From assembly GCA_949825065.1 (NCBI GenBank), contig OX463847.1, forward strand, positions 38,807,042 through 38,871,041: a DNA stretch of 64,000 bases, given 5' to 3'. The position numbers were made by a program, and so were the translations under genes. Position 1 is the stretch's first letter. Every line of letters starts with the position of its first letter. This document shows positions 1 to 10,964 of the stretch, piece after piece. A model generated the notes under the pieces. The model was not told where the DNA came from. It saw nothing but the letters and a program-made list of their open reading frames with translations, and did not search any database. The DNA comes from Odontocerum albicorne (lineage: Eukaryota; Arthropoda; Insecta; Trichoptera; Odontoceridae).

Positions 1-1
1 A

Positions 2-113
2 TACTCGTATATTGTCAATTTATATTCTATCCTAAACCGTCCCATTGTCTCTCAATATCTCGTCGAAAATGTTCAGTGCCTCTCTGATTTTGGATCCATG
101 CCGGTAGTGTGAG
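2..113 (+). mobile_element. Non-LTR retrotransposon fragment, C-terminal ORF2 domain
   Basis: The second frame reads LYSILNRPIVSQYL and NVQCLSDFGSMP, matching in order the LINE-like frame at 34901-35149 (LLYNILNCPVALSYL, NFQHLSNYG). It stops abruptly at the edge of the TIR-like element at 118. Truncated on both sides. Confidence 0.5.
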
Positions 114-117
114 GCCA

Positions 118-524
118 CATCAAAGTGCTTCGTTAGGTGCTAATCTAGGTTTTACGTGACTCATATACTAGGTGACTTCATGCATGACTACACCAAAGTG
201 CTACGCACAAATTCATTTGACAGTTGGGAGCGGTTGAGTCAACAGACGATGCCACTCTCAAAACTAACCAATTTCATTACAACTTACCATCTTTATTTAC
301 TTCCTGTGCAACTTCATTCCAAAGTGATTTTAATACAGGTACATATTTGTTTAATTCGCTCGATGTGTTCCACAACGGCTTCCTTTTATACACAGCTGTT
401 ATTAAAACTTCCGCCATCTTGTAAAATCACGGTGACACAATAGAATTAACCAATACGTCTGTTCGCTAGGAGATTCACTCGGTGACTAATCGTCATGTAG
501 TGTGGCGTGAAGCGTGCAGTGTGG
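118..524. mobile_element. Possible small DNA transposon carrying a MADF-like exon
   Basis: GGCCACATCAAAGTGCTTCG near 118 faces a loosely similar inverted copy (GGCCACACTGCACGCTTCAC when the right end is reverse complemented) ending near 524. Between them, on the minus strand, lies a MADF-like first exon. MADF proteins accompany PIF/Harbinger transposases in many animals, so a Harbinger-type origin is an inference. The TIR match is imperfect and no target duplication was confirmed. Confidence 0.35.
288..417 (-). CDS. MADF-domain-like N-terminal exon
   Basis: Read on the minus strand from ATG at 417: 43 codons beginning MAEVLITAVYKRKPLW, with KSLWNEVAQEV further on, then a splice-donor-like G|GTAAG at 288/287. 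The pattern LI..V....LW......Y......LW.EVA is that of the first helices of a MADF (Myb/SANT-like) DNA-binding domain. No downstream exon was found between 1 and 287; the rest may lie outside the window or be lost. It sits inside a possible DNA transposon, so it may be a transposon accessory gene remnant rather than a host gene. Confidence 0.4.
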
Positions 525-639
525 CCATTGCGATAGTATGCGGTGCGTTGGTTCGCTAGGATATGTCGCCTAGCTCGCAGCGTATCTCTAAGCATCAAGC
601 GAGGCTCCTACGTGTGTGTCCGAGGCCTTAGACTGGTCC

Positions 640-985
640 AGAAACCGGCTGCAATCGGACAGGATTATCACCTTTGTTGGTTTGCTTTAAAAAGTGTCTT
701 AAAAAAATATTACACCTCTCTTCAACGACAACATGTGTTTTCTAAGGCTACTTCTTGTCCTTTCCCATCTTTCTTAATTTTTCCCAGTCTTTGGTGACAT
801 TTATAAAAATTTTGTGTTACTGTTTTAATTTTAACTCTTTAAGTTTAAGTGTTTTTTTCCTTTTAGAAATAACGTTATAATCTTTCAACCAGTATTTGAC
901 ACGAATCTCCATATCTTGTCTAACTTGTTGGAAAATATCGCAAATTCGCCATATGCATACTTTGTAAGAAAGCAAAAAATGAGTA
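640..985 (-). pseudogene. Degenerate coding-like stretch, unidentified
   Basis: On the minus strand 825-975 reads IWRICDIFQQVRQDMEIRVKY without stops, and 740-790 reads TKDWEKLRKMGKDKK in a different frame. The second piece has a MADF/Myb-like W-x2-LR flavour, but frames do not join. No family assigned; it could be debris of the same element as the MADF-like exon. Confidence 0.2.
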
Positions 986-1324
986 AATAAAGTTTTACAC
1001 TATATTACGCTAGAATTTATGTTTTTCTGCAGCTTAAATACTGCTCGTGATTAATTCAAAAAGACTCTGACTGAAAAAAGCTGCCTAACAAAATTCACCC
1101 GTAACATCGTTGGTAAGATAGTTGGAGGTTTAATACCCGTTATTATCTACATTTACTAAAAAGGTTTGCAGCCTGGATTTCCCTAAAAGCCTACTTCTTA
1201 TCTTTCAAGGCGATTGGAAACGATTGTCACATAACAATAAAGGTCATGCTAGGTTGTACTGTGTACGAGTATACCGTCATAACTGTCTTGGTCCTGCAAC
1301 GCTCACACTGTAAACCTATAGAAT

Positions 1325-1713
1325 ATATGGTTGTAAAGGCGAAATTGCGATGGACCGGTTAAATGATACGAGTGGGTGATTATGAACTCCCAAAACGCGT
1401 TTTGAACGGGGAAGTAGAGGGCAAGTGAAGGGTTGGTGGGTAGAGAAAGCGCTATAAGGATAGTCTGAGAGAGTCACTGTTTTTGTGCGGAGCGCCTGAT
1501 GTGGTTCAGGACCGTGGAGAATGGAGATACATCTGTTCTCGGACTGGGGGCATCTCAACGGCTAGACGTGTGAAAAACAGTCCGCGGGCTGAGAACATGC
1601 ATCAACATTGCCAGGCGACTCAGAAGGATTCACATATCTGTTACATCTGTGCGTATATGGGTTGTTTTCTCACAGAAGAAGATCACTCAATCGAAAAAGC
1701 AGCTCAAGATTAA
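1325..1713 (+). mobile_element. Non-LTR retrotransposon 3' fragment (decayed)
   Basis: The plus strand reads AKLRWTG, then VGDYELPKRVLNGEVEGK, then RKRYKDSLRESL and DRGEWR, ending with a zinc-finger-like CYICAYMGCFLTEEDHS. This is the familiar region after the reverse transcriptase in many animal non-LTR elements (LRW.GH..RM, P+..LYGEL..GKR..G..+KR+KD, ..DR..WR). Several stops interrupt it. Confidence 0.55.
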
Positions 1714-1851
1714 TGTTGGAGTGGCGAAGGGATCGTCGAATACGAGACCCAGCAACGACGTATGTAACGAACGTGTAATATACTCTTAATACTATTCGTA
1801 TAACATCAGCTGCGGTGCGGAACGTAATGGGAAACCACCGCACTATTTTTC

Positions 1852-2453
1852 ATAACCCTTCCTGTCCAGTGATGTGTAACTATAATAGTACACATTACTT
1901 CTAAAAACTTTTATATCTCTATAAATATAATAAATACTGGGTTTAAATTTTAGATATTTCTCCGTAGTACATTTACGCATTGAATGAAAAATAATATTAA
2001 TAATAATTAGCACTTATCGGCCACATCAGAGATATTTTGTGAAAATCGGATATAAATTCACTAATACAATCAAACGTGTATCAGTGTATGACGTAGGTAT
2101 ATTCATTCTAAAAAATCGCTATGGGTGAGGAAGCGACGCTATTCACGTCTCACTCTACTACGGTATATAGGAACGCAAGAAATAGAATTTCAGTTTGCTC
2201 GCTTCTCTTGTTTCAGTATGAGGTGGTCACTTTGCCCGTTTTGTGAACGTCGGCCGATATTTTTTTTTATGTTTTCAGCAATTAAATTTTAATTATTATC
2301 ACTTTTGACTTCAAATTTGATTTAAGCGATTGGCTATGAATATTCATATTTTTCCGATTTTAAATCGCTCATTTTTACATGTGTATTGAATACACAGCAC
2401 CGGAACGGGCGGATATTTTTTAGCACAGGAAGGGAAAGATTAACCACGTGAAT
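1852..2453. mobile_element. TTAA-type MITE, family 1, copy 1
   Basis: Starts with (A)TAACCCTTCC and ends with AGGGAAAGATTAA. Internal sequence matches the copies at 20829-21434 and 61292-61926. TTAA flanks and CCC/GGG termini fit a piggyBac-derived non-autonomous element; no coding capacity. Confidence 0.6.
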
Positions 2454-2589
2454 ATTTGCTCAAAACGTTGTTTAATTCATTGATCCGTAGCAAACTACAA
2501 AGCAATGCTTGCATTTGGAGCCCGGTGGAGGCACAGAACTCACTCATGGTTGAGAAAGTACAAAAAAATATCTACGATATCTCTATATG

Positions 2590-3160
2590 AGTGAGTTTGG
2601 TGTCTATCCATGGTTTTATCCTACTCAGTTCCTGCTGGGCATGCTCGGGTATAACTCCTTGAACGTAAGTAGAGATCTGCGTCTCATGGTATACGTTGTC
2701 AAACTCGTTCGAGGAGTTGTGAGCTGTCAAGCATTACTACAAAGATTAGCGTTAAATGTTCCTAACAATTACATTAGACTGCGCCGGCAAAAACTGTTCT
2801 CAATAACATACGCAAGAACGGGTCTTCCAGCCGCTATGCCTGTTGGAAGGGCCTTAACTCTTCTGAACGGGACTGCTTCGGATATTGACATATTTCATAT
2901 CACATTACCAAAAAGCAAAAGTAAATTTTCTTCTAAGATTGAGTGCGTTAGAAAGCACTTATCAACGAACTTAAGTGACTTCGAATATATGTGTATGTTT
3001 GTGTGCATACATATACATTACTTTTAATTTTATATATATATTTTTAAATATTTTATTCTGTATAATTTTTCATTATTTTTAATGTTAACACATGTTGTAT
3101 TTTTCAAAGTAATTGGGCTAAGCCTGTTTTGAGAAAATAAATACATAAATAAATATGCTC
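2590..3160 (+). mobile_element. Non-LTR retrotransposon 3' end with open C-terminal frame
   Basis: An open frame of 146 codons from 2587 contains SLNVSRDLRLMVYVVKLVRG, LLQRLALNVPNNYIRLR, ITYARTGLPAAMPVGRAL and LLN. This order resembles the tail of ORF2 in jockey/R1-type elements (domain after the reverse transcriptase). It is followed by an AT-rich 3' UTR and an AATAAATACATAAATAAATA tail at about 3137-3156. It is 5'-truncated; not a host gene. Confidence 0.55.
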
Positions 3161-3660
3161 AACAATTTTGTAGGTTACGTTCCTCAATATTGAGATTACG
3201 ATTAACAAGAAGAACAATATACTACATTACAACGGCTGCCGATTGTCATGGAAGTTTGACCTTATTGCTATAAAAAAATTGGGTTCGATAAACACAATAA
3301 AACATGTATGTTATAGGTGGCTTAATGTCATACTCAACTACGAGAGTTATCCTATCGCTTAATATAAACTTTTAGGTTCTAGGAGTGTTCTTGGAACAGA
3401 AGGTGATCTAGTATAGTACTATTTAAGATTCTAGATGTTCTAGGTATACTCGTAGTTAAGAGACTACACAGCGGGTCTTCACAGGTGAAGCGACTCGGCG
3501 CATACAGAGCGGCCTCACTCCGTCACGTCCACTCTTGACCCGATTAGGAGCGGTCGGACGTGCCCACTTCACAATTTTCGTCAGTCGCTTGACCCCAAAT
3601 CTATTGATTTTCTCATCGTATATGTTAAAAAGCGATATATAAAACTCGTAATTATTATTG
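3161..3660. other. Intergenic stretch without recognised genes
   Basis: AT-rich sequence with a short GC-richer block at 3470-3590. No open frame or repeat was recognised here. Confidence 0.4.
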
Positions 3661-3672
3661 AAGTATAATTTT

Positions 3673-3833
3673 AAGGTTTATATGTAGAATGAAATAAAAT
3701 AGCTGTTCGATTGAAAGAGAGTTTAAAGGTTTATATGTAGAACGAAATAAAATAGCTGTTAGATTGAAAGAGAGTTTAAAGGTTTATATGTAGAATGAAA
3801 TAAAATAGCTGTTAGATTGAAAGAGAGTTTAAA
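3673..3833. repeat. 53-bp tandem repeat, three copies
   Basis: AGGTTTATATG recurs at 3674, 3727 and 3780, with nearly identical 53-bp units (ATGTAGAATGAAATAAAATA core). The short open frame over and after it (3817-4002) is not a credible gene. Confidence 0.9.
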
Positions 3834-4348
3834 ATTATCACCATTGTCGGATAATTATTTTGTTTACAACATACATATGCATTTCCCTGTTGAAGTAGGC
3901 AGTGAGGACAAATCTCCAGACTTTATCGAACTATCTCAATACACATATAAGGAGGTAACATTAAAAAAACATCATGTCCATCGGATACAAAAAATGAGTT
4001 GATAAAGCAGTTTTTTTCTTATCGATGGTACGGAGCTGTTTAATATTTTCATTTCAATGAAAAAAGCACACAAATCATTTTAAAATCATAATAAAAAAAA
4101 CAGTATTTTTGCAAAAAGAATCTTGTCCAGGCTTCAAACCAATCAAAAACGATTATGTCCGAATTTACCAATTATAGCTTTTCGATTGTGTCTAACTTCA
4201 TACCAGTTCACCAGCAACTGTCAGTTTTAAATCGTACGTGCCGCGTAATGTCATTATACAGCTTTATCTACCTACATATTATATATTTATAGTTTTATAG
4301 TATTATTTCTTCTTATTTTGTAACACTTTACTTATTTGAATGGATGAA

Positions 4349-4470
4349 GTAAAATAGGCACTAAGTACCAAAAAAAAACCTAAAAAAAACTAAGTATGCA
4401 GTTTCGTTATATATAGCATATATAATGAAACTGCAAACTTAGTTTTTTTTGTACTTAGTACCTATTTTAC
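4349..4470. repeat. 122-bp near-perfect inverted repeat (hairpin MITE-like)
   Basis: GTAAAATAGG at 4349 pairs with CCTATTTTAC ending at 4470; ACTAAGTA and TGCAGTTTC arms pair with GAAACTGCA and TACTTAGT around a TATATAGCATATATA centre at about 4418. Confidence 0.8.
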
Positions 4471-4911
4471 TACAACCATTTATTTTCACACTGTAACCCT
4501 TTTAAAAAAATGTGGAAATGAACGGGAAATTGAACTCGCAACCTTCGTCTTATTCGATTTGAAGTTCAAGTTGAAATACAAACATTTCTTTGCTTGAAGT
4601 TGCAATAAGTAAACTTGAACGAGGAGTCAAGTAATGCTGCAGACACGCACTATTTAATAAACCTTGGCTTTCAAGCAAAGCGCTTATTGCGAAATACTGC
4701 CGATAGAAATAAAAACGAATAAATAATTCAGCAGATGTAAGCACGCAAGGATCTGATATGATAAATAAAAGTGTCATATAAGTTATGTCTATTCTAGATA
4801 TCTAGAACATACACACACGCGCGTGCAATACGTCATATTTTAATGTCATACTTGTTTTTACTTAACTCCAGTTTTGTTCAAGTTACTTTGAAAAAAAGCT
4901 TCGTTAAAGCT

Positions 4912-4990
4912 ACGATCTTCGTAGCCTAGTTGGTAACACACTAGTTTTTTAATTGAAGGGTTGCGATTCGATTTCCATTCAAACCCAGAT
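4912..4990 (+). repeat. tRNA-derived SINE head
   Basis: GTAGCCTAGTTGGTAACACA (A-box-like) followed about 35 bp later by TGCGATTCGATTTCC (B-box-like). The layout recurs at several places in the window with a shared body, so it is read as a SINE head, not a tRNA gene. Confidence 0.5.
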
Positions 4991-5530
4991 TTCACCCATT
5001 AACTTGATAAACAGTAAGACCTATAATATGTATCACTTGAATTAAACACCGCATACGTCATCATTCCAGACAGACAAAAAACTTCATCCCACAATGCAAA
5101 TAATCATCAAAAACTCAATACACTCATACCTTTGCCACAAGTCATCCCTTCTGAAAGCCCAAACACCTAAACTCATTTCGCAATAACAGCCACGATCCGA
5201 TCTACAACCTGATTTTTTGCACCCTTTTGTCTTTTTTTAATTTAGTAACCCATTGTATGCTATGGGAGCCTAATAGGCATATAATAGCCTTTGGTAAAAA
5301 TATGTCCTAACTCTCGTGTCATGTGTCTCTGCTGATTTTGATTTTTTTTATGATAGTGACAGAGAATAGGAGAATTATGAATGTGTATAATAGGAGAGTT
5401 TGCATAACAAGGCGTATGGACGTGGTGAAAGTGAAAAATGTGTGCCAGGATAAAATGAAGTTGAGATCTGTTTTCTTTGCCAACCGAATAAGGACGTGCG
5501 CGATGATGATGATTATAGAAATTCAAAAGG

Positions 5531-5759
5531 CATTGTAATTTGTTTTATCAAACAGTGTTAATTCCACTTTTTGTAAAAGTACCTACCGGTTTCAACACTT
5601 TCACCTCATCTTCAGGGGAGCACAAAAAGGACCTTTTTGAAGAAGAAAAAGAAATCTTGTTTCTATTCCTCTGATGATGAGGCAAAAGCCTCGAAACTGG
5701 TAGTGTTATACCGTTACAAAAAGTTGAATAAACAGTGTTTGATAAAAAAAATTACAATG
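5531..5759. mobile_element. Hairpin MITE, copy 1
   Basis: CATTGTAATTTGTTTTATCA at the left pairs with TGATAAAAAAAATTACAATG at the right; internally TACCTACCGGTTTC and GAAACTGGTAGTG pair as well. Other copies are at 20143-20369 and 43515-43724. Downstream (5762-5808) lies one copy of a sequence that forms a 65-bp array next to copy 3. Confidence 0.75.
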
Positions 5760-5809
5760 TCTTTAAACCTCCACGATGTTAATGCCAACTTTAAATAATA
5801 TAATAAATT

Positions 5810-6210
5810 CAAAAGAATTATATTCAATCAATTGAGTGTAAAAGTTAGTCCACAGGAAATAGTTTAAAAGGGTACTTTGAAAAGAAAACACGTTGAAAAG
5901 AATTAGGTCTTTCATATGAATGTTGGCGGATGTTGTCATATATGACTCTTTGAAATTCTTTGTTAAAATTCAGTGTCTCTTTGAAATTCTTTGTTAAAAA
6001 CGTTTATAAAATTAGTCGTATATGATGGTAAGTATTCAAAGTGATTAAATTAAATTATACGAAATCAAACTGCCTCAGAAATTGATAGTTATTTGATTTA
6101 ATTAAATAAAAAGTTATTCAGAACAATATAAAATTGCTTGTACTTACGTCTGTGTGTGCTAATAGGTGTTGTCATAGTAAAGGTTTAACATTTAAGTATT
6201 AATTATTACA
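5810..6210. other. AT-rich intergenic stretch
   Basis: No gene or recognisable element. A short direct repeat (CTCTTTGAAATTCTTTGTTA at 5946 and about 5972) is the only structure noticed. Confidence 0.4.
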
Positions 6211-6214
6211 CACA

Positions 6215-6480
6215 TATCAATACGCCATTTCACCTGTCGAGGTTGGCAGATGACAGAGTGTCGTACTTTCCTATCTCGACACACATCCTTAGCCTCATAT
6301 ATTATACATCCATACGCCTTCTCGTACAATATCTACGTTTGATCTGACTTTCCACGTTTCCTTCTTTCAGAATATTATTCCCTATATCCAATCATACTTT
6401 TCTTGGTCTTCTCCTTATACGCCTTACCTTCACATTTGCACTATATATCTGTTTTATTTGTCATTCTTTATTGATTGTAC
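6215..6480 (-). mobile_element. Non-LTR retrotransposon fragment
   Basis: Shares CTATCTCGACACACATCCTT and the following ~200 bp with 20388-20640 and 43077-43505; read on the minus strand these correspond to the decayed tail of a reverse-transcriptase ORF whose plus-strand relatives are at 22266-22740 and 58660-59125. Confidence 0.5.
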
Positions 6481-6483
6481 CGG

Positions 6484-7010
6484 ACCGGCACAAATACTGT
6501 AGATAGGTGGATGGTTGCTGCACAATGCTCGAAGAATCGTGGTCACGGTTGAAAGCGTCAATCACCAAAAGTCAATTGATGGAGAAATATTCTTTCGCCG
6601 CTACGCCACTGTCTGGGGCGGGGCTTGTCACTGCTCGGTGCAGGGCCTGTACGTGGCTATCCAAGATGGCTGCTCGGAGCGGCGCCAGTGGCGTGACGAT
6701 AATTCTGGAGAAGCGAAGACGGTTTGTAGAGAGAGATTCCTCTGTAGAAGATCGGAGAAGTTCAGGAGAAGTGAAACACAGTTGAAGTCCAGTAGAAGAA
6801 GTATAATTTGCTAACTTTGGGCCCTCTATATTAACGCCCAATCGGTCATAGTAAGCGCCCGTTACCCGCAAAGTACAACCACTTTCGGGGCTCGGGGCCC
6901 CGCTTAGACCGACTGCCTTTTGCCTTAGTCTCGATGGCTCGGCGACAGCACATTTTCCTGTGCGGTCGCGAGCGTAATCGGATTCAAACAGACATATATA
7001 TTTTCATATA
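6484..7010. other. GC-rich block of unknown nature
   Basis: Clearly GC-richer than its surroundings, with three overlapping frames of 90-99 codons (6507-6785, 6515-6814 plus; 6572-6871 minus). None shows a family motif. It may be part of a retroelement or a decayed exon; unresolved. Confidence 0.3.
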
Positions 7011-7164
7011 ATTATAAGGGTTTAAATACAAGCATTTAACATAACATACAAGAACATAAGAATGACACGATACATATTTCCATAGATTTACATACAGAAA
7101 CATAACAGATTTTATAACATAGTTCTATAGCAGATTTACATATACAATATATTAGGGTGAATTT

Positions 7165-7415
7165 CCCTTCAGATCTACACAGCCTTGTTCATCTCATCAT
7201 ACCACATATACACACAAGGGTGACGGCACACGTCCGATACATTGATTTTTTGCACATTCCCAAACCATCTCAACATACTCTTCTTTATCTTCTTAACACA
7301 ACAGTCTGAAGTTCATATTCATCCCTCACCACTTTATTTCGTCTTCTACTATATTCGGTTGCTCTCAGTCGTTTCCAGGTTCGCCTTTTACTCCCATGCA
7401 ACGAAATTGGAACCA
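7165..7415 (-). mobile_element. Non-LTR retrotransposon fragment, RT C-terminal region
   Basis: The minus strand reads WKRLRATEYSRRRNKVV, then RDEYELQ and LRWFGNVQKINVSDVCR. The LRWFGH-type motif is the conserved tail after the reverse transcriptase. A stop interrupts it; related to 22266-22740 and 58660-59125. Confidence 0.5.
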
Positions 7416-7419
7416 AAAT

Positions 7420-8011
7420 ACTGTTGTGGACTACGATCTAAGCAGACCTACTGTTTTAATAATTATCATGCCATATTTAAGTTTTAGTATTGTTAATATT
7501 GTCTTCATGTAAGTAAATACTGTTGTGGACTACGATCTAAGCAGACCTACTGTTTTAATAATTATCATGCCATATTTAAGTTTTAGTATTGTTAATATTG
7601 TCTTCATGTAAGTAAATACTGTTGTGGACTACGATCTAAGCAGACCTACTGTTTTAATAATTATCATGCCATATTTAAGTTTTAGTATTGTTAATATTGT
7701 CTTCATGTAAGTAAATACTGTTGTGGACTACGATCTAAGCAGACCTACTGTTTTAATAATTATCATGCCATATTTAAGTTTTAGTATTGTTAATATTGTC
7801 TTCATGTAAGTAAATACTGTTGTGGACTACGATCTAAGCAGACCTACTGTTTTAATAATTATCATGCCATATTTAAGTTTTAGTATTGTTAATATTGTCT
7901 TCATGTAAGTAAATACTGTTGTGGACTACGATCTAAGCAGACCTACTGTTTTAATAATTATCATGCCATATTTAAGTTTTAGTATTGTTAATATTGTCTT
8001 CATGTAAGTAA
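7420..8011. repeat. 99-bp tandem array, six near-identical copies
   Basis: TGTTGTGGACTACGATCTAA starts at 7422, 7521, 7620, 7719, 7818 and 7917, an exact 99-bp period with virtually no divergence between copies. Ends at about 8011. No coding potential. Confidence 0.95.
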
Positions 8012-8169
8012 AGAAATGATTTTCCCGTAGTTACGATTTAATAAAAAAAACAAAAATGGACCCAAACGAAAGAAAAACAAAGCGAACTGAATATATGGAA
8101 CTATTGGAGACAACAGAGTAAGAGATAAACAGAAGAGGAAGTCATAAAATGCGAAATTTTCGACAAGTA

Positions 8170-9126
8170 CTAGGTAAGTCCAGAAAGTAAGTGTACTGAA
8201 TTTTTGTAGGTTACAATTTTTTTTATTTAAACAAAAAAATTACGTGGTTACCGTAGTACATATGTAAGCTATTTTTCGACATAGTCGCCATTCGTCTCAA
8301 TGCAGGTGGTGAAGCGGGGTATCAACTTTTTGATGCCTTCCTCGAAGTAGTTTCCCGCCAACCCCTCCGTCCACTTCTCCATTTCCTCCTTTACCTCCTC
8401 GTCGGTTGAAAACCTTTTTTCCACCCATGTGCAGCTTCAGGGAGGTAAAGAGATAGTAATCTGAAGGTGCTAGGTCAAGGGAATGCGCGGGATGGTTCAG
8501 AACATCCCATTTAAACGAGGCGAACCGTTCCTTCGTGGCGTTGGCCGTGTGTGGTCTGGCATTGTCGTGCAGCAGGCAGACTCCCTTTGTCAGCATGCCT
8601 CTCCTCTTGTTCTGAATCGCCCTCCGCATTTTTTTTAGGGTCTCACAGTATCTTGCAGAGTTGATGGTCTCCCCTTGAGGCATATATTCAATTAAAATTA
8701 TGCCTTGACAGTCCCAAAACAATTTCGTCAATTTCGTCAGTCACAATTGAAAGTCTTCCGCTCCTCTGATCATCATGCACAGACGTACGACCGTTTTTAA
8801 ACTCGCGACACCACTTGTACACACTCGTACGATTCATAGCTTTATCACCATATGCAGTTTTCACCTCATTATAAACCTCAACCAGAGGTTTTCCCTTCCA
8901 AACGAGATAACGGATGACGCCCCATATTTCGCACTTGGCGGGAGATTGGATTTTCATTTTTCACGAAACGTGTTGTCGTGTCGACACTTCTCAACGTACT
9001 GACCTCGAACCGGTCTCGTTGCGGAGGGGAAGGGTCAGGCTACACGGAAGTGTAGCCAACATGTCGAAAAATAAAATCCATCTGGTGGTGAGAGCCTCAG
9101 TACACTTACTTTCTGGATACGCCTCG
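8170..9126 (-). mobile_element. Internally deleted mariner element (same family as 40800-42131)
   Basis: Terminal repeats TCCAGAAAGTAAGTGTACTG (left) and its inverse CAGTACACTTACTTTCTGGA (right). The minus strand has the transposase N-terminus (IQSPAKCEIWGVIRYLVWKG, 8957 down) joined out of frame to the C-terminal half (HDNARPHTANA, then LDLAPSDYYLF). Compared with the 1332-bp copy, about 375 bp are missing around the first catalytic Asp. Left flank TA; right flank TT. Confidence 0.85.
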
Positions 9127-9129
9127 TTC

Positions 9130-9475
9130 AACAACAGCAAGATACTGAAGCCAACGAACGTTGTGCTGAAGAAACACAGCGAATACGTGACTTTCGTCAT
9201 CATTCTGAGAGAATACTTGAAGTTTGCCATCATGACAACTTTATCAAGAAAAGAGAGAAAATTCAGAGATGAATAAATACTTAACCCAATTCAGTAATTC
9301 TGTCAAATTTGCAGCCGAGAGATTTCCTGACAAAACATTGAAATATCTTGCTATAAAAGAACTGTTGTTCTCAAAGATGATAATAAACTGTCAGTTTATT
9401 CAACTTTTGACTGAGTTCCAGATTTTCCGCGAATACCTCAACTTTAAAACAAGCATCATACTTTCTTTGTATACA
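9130..9475 (-). pseudogene. Hydrophobic coding-like remnant, unidentified
   Basis: On the minus strand, two adjoining frames read NLTELLNWVKYLFISEFS and MMTKVTYSLCFFSTTFVGF followed by SILLLLNEA. They look like membrane-protein sequence cut by the mariner at 9126 and by a SINE at 9475. An insect chemoreceptor remnant is conceivable but no diagnostic motif is visible. Confidence 0.2.
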
Positions 9476-9668
9476 GTACAACCTAGTGGGCTTATTGCAA
9501 TGTATAATAGTAATCTCTTCTCACCAACCAGAAAGATGTTTTAAGAAACTTTAAATGAAAACCAGGTTGGAATCATTTTTAAAAAAAGTGGATACCAACG
9601 TAAATCAATGTCGCAATCCCGGACTGAAAGATATGCGTCGTGTCGACTACATCACGGAGTATTTACTT
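9475..9668 (-). repeat. SINE-like repeat (minus strand)
   Basis: Begins with the shared 3'-body sequence ACAACCTAGTGGGCTTATTG and ends with a tRNA-like head in reverse. The same order is seen at 27727-27897 and 32333-32505. Confidence 0.5.
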
Positions 9669-9966
9669 TGCTTAACGATATTTTTGTGATTTTATATAAT
9701 CAAGCTAAAAAACTTTTGTTCAATATGCCACGAATTATGTCTTAATCTATCTAGAATCTTAGTATCGCAAGGACTCGAATCGGTGACTGAATGTATAAAC
9801 AGGGGCCGTTTCTCCACTGTGTGATGCAATAGTTTTTAAGTAATTTATTATCCCTTAACAACATACTAATGTTAAATGCTGCGAATAACAAATAGTGGGT
9901 GCGCCACATTTTGTCAACAGCTGCATTTATCTTATCGATTTTTAGCAGAATGTGCTTATTGGAAGA

Positions 9967-10320
9967 GATGATGATGATTGTTGATAAATAAATAAACTCA
10001 TTAAATCGCAATGCGGAAAGAGAGAGTGTTTATTTTTATAGTAACGTAGGTATTTATATCTTTTTGGAATGTGCGCGCGAGTGCGCGCGCGATATGCTTA
10101 CGTCTTGCTTCTGTGAATGCAGAAACGGTTATTGTCGTATGTAGGTATTCATCTAAATACGGAACTGGTGAGATAGCCGTGGTGCGTTCTCTCTCTCTGG
10201 CGTGTGGTGCGGTCGCTCGGCCGGCGTCAATGGCAGGCATGTGACCTTCGGACTGTTTACTATAATTTATCGAGGAATCCGAAGGTCGTTTCATCGGTCA
10301 TTGACCGTATGTATGCGACA
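9967..10320 (-). mobile_element. LTR-like repeat, copy 1 (possible solo LTR)
   Basis: In reverse complement it matches the copies at about 17475-18008 and 31253-31640: GGTCAATGACCG..GAAA, then AGAGAGAACGCACCACGG, GCATTCACAG, a GCGCGC-rich block, CTCTCTTTCCGCATTGC and a CATCATCATCTCTTCC end. The open frame at 10001-10294 is a by-product. Confidence 0.5.
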
Positions 10321-10444
10321 ATATTCCGCGACGACCGCCACAGATTCATACTTTAAGTAAGGTATTGGTTCAATTGCTAATTTAGAAGTTTGAGGTATTT
10401 AAAAAGGAAAAATGTTCATCCCTTTTTATAGTATATTATTCTTT

Positions 10445-10640
10445 CATGGTATGTAGTACAACTTGATGGGTTTAACAAGTTTTTAAACAATGGTTTTAAA
10501 CAAGTCTTAAATGAATACCAGATTAGGACCTTTAATGAAGTAAATGGGGACCAACGGGAATCGAATCCGTAATCCACAGATAGGAAGAAGAATTCCAGTT
10601 AAGATGGTGTTTTTTCAACTAAACTCGTGAGGTCGACTAG
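10445..10640 (-). repeat. SINE-like repeat (minus strand)
   Basis: TACAACTTGATGGGTTTAAC body followed by GGGAATCGAATCCGTAATC, a B-box-like sequence in reverse. Decayed copy of the SINE family at 27727. Confidence 0.4.
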
Positions 10641-10964
10641 AGGCCATTTGTATGCCTTATAATGTCTCATAAATAAATATTAAAAAAAAAACATTATAGA
10701 TAAATTTTTCTTATATTTGTCATTATTGGGAATCGATTCTTAAACTCTTGGAAGTGTCTTCTATAACACAATCATCATAATAATTATGAAGTAAAATATT
10801 AAAAAAAAATATTTTTAACTATTGAATTACCACATTTGGTTTGATTCTCCTTTTAAAATTGAACCTTTTTTGTTTTCTCGTTATATATAAAAAAACAAAA
10901 TCGGGAAAATAGTCTTTCGATTCTAGAAGAGTTTCATGGTTTTGTCAGTCTTCGTGGGAAAAGT
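10641..10964 (+). promoter_or_regulatory. Presumed ppkA promoter and 5' UTR region
   Basis: AT-rich interval directly upstream of the ppkA start. TTATATATAAAAAAAC at about 10880 could serve as a TATA element, but nothing defines the transcription start. Assignment rests on position only. Confidence 0.25.

Noticed and set aside
2587..3027. Host gene of 146 codons
   Set aside because: Its motifs match the tail of a non-LTR ORF2, and it is followed by a retroelement-like 3' end.
10001..10294. 97-codon minus frame as a gene
   Set aside because: It lies wholly in an LTR-like repeat present three times.
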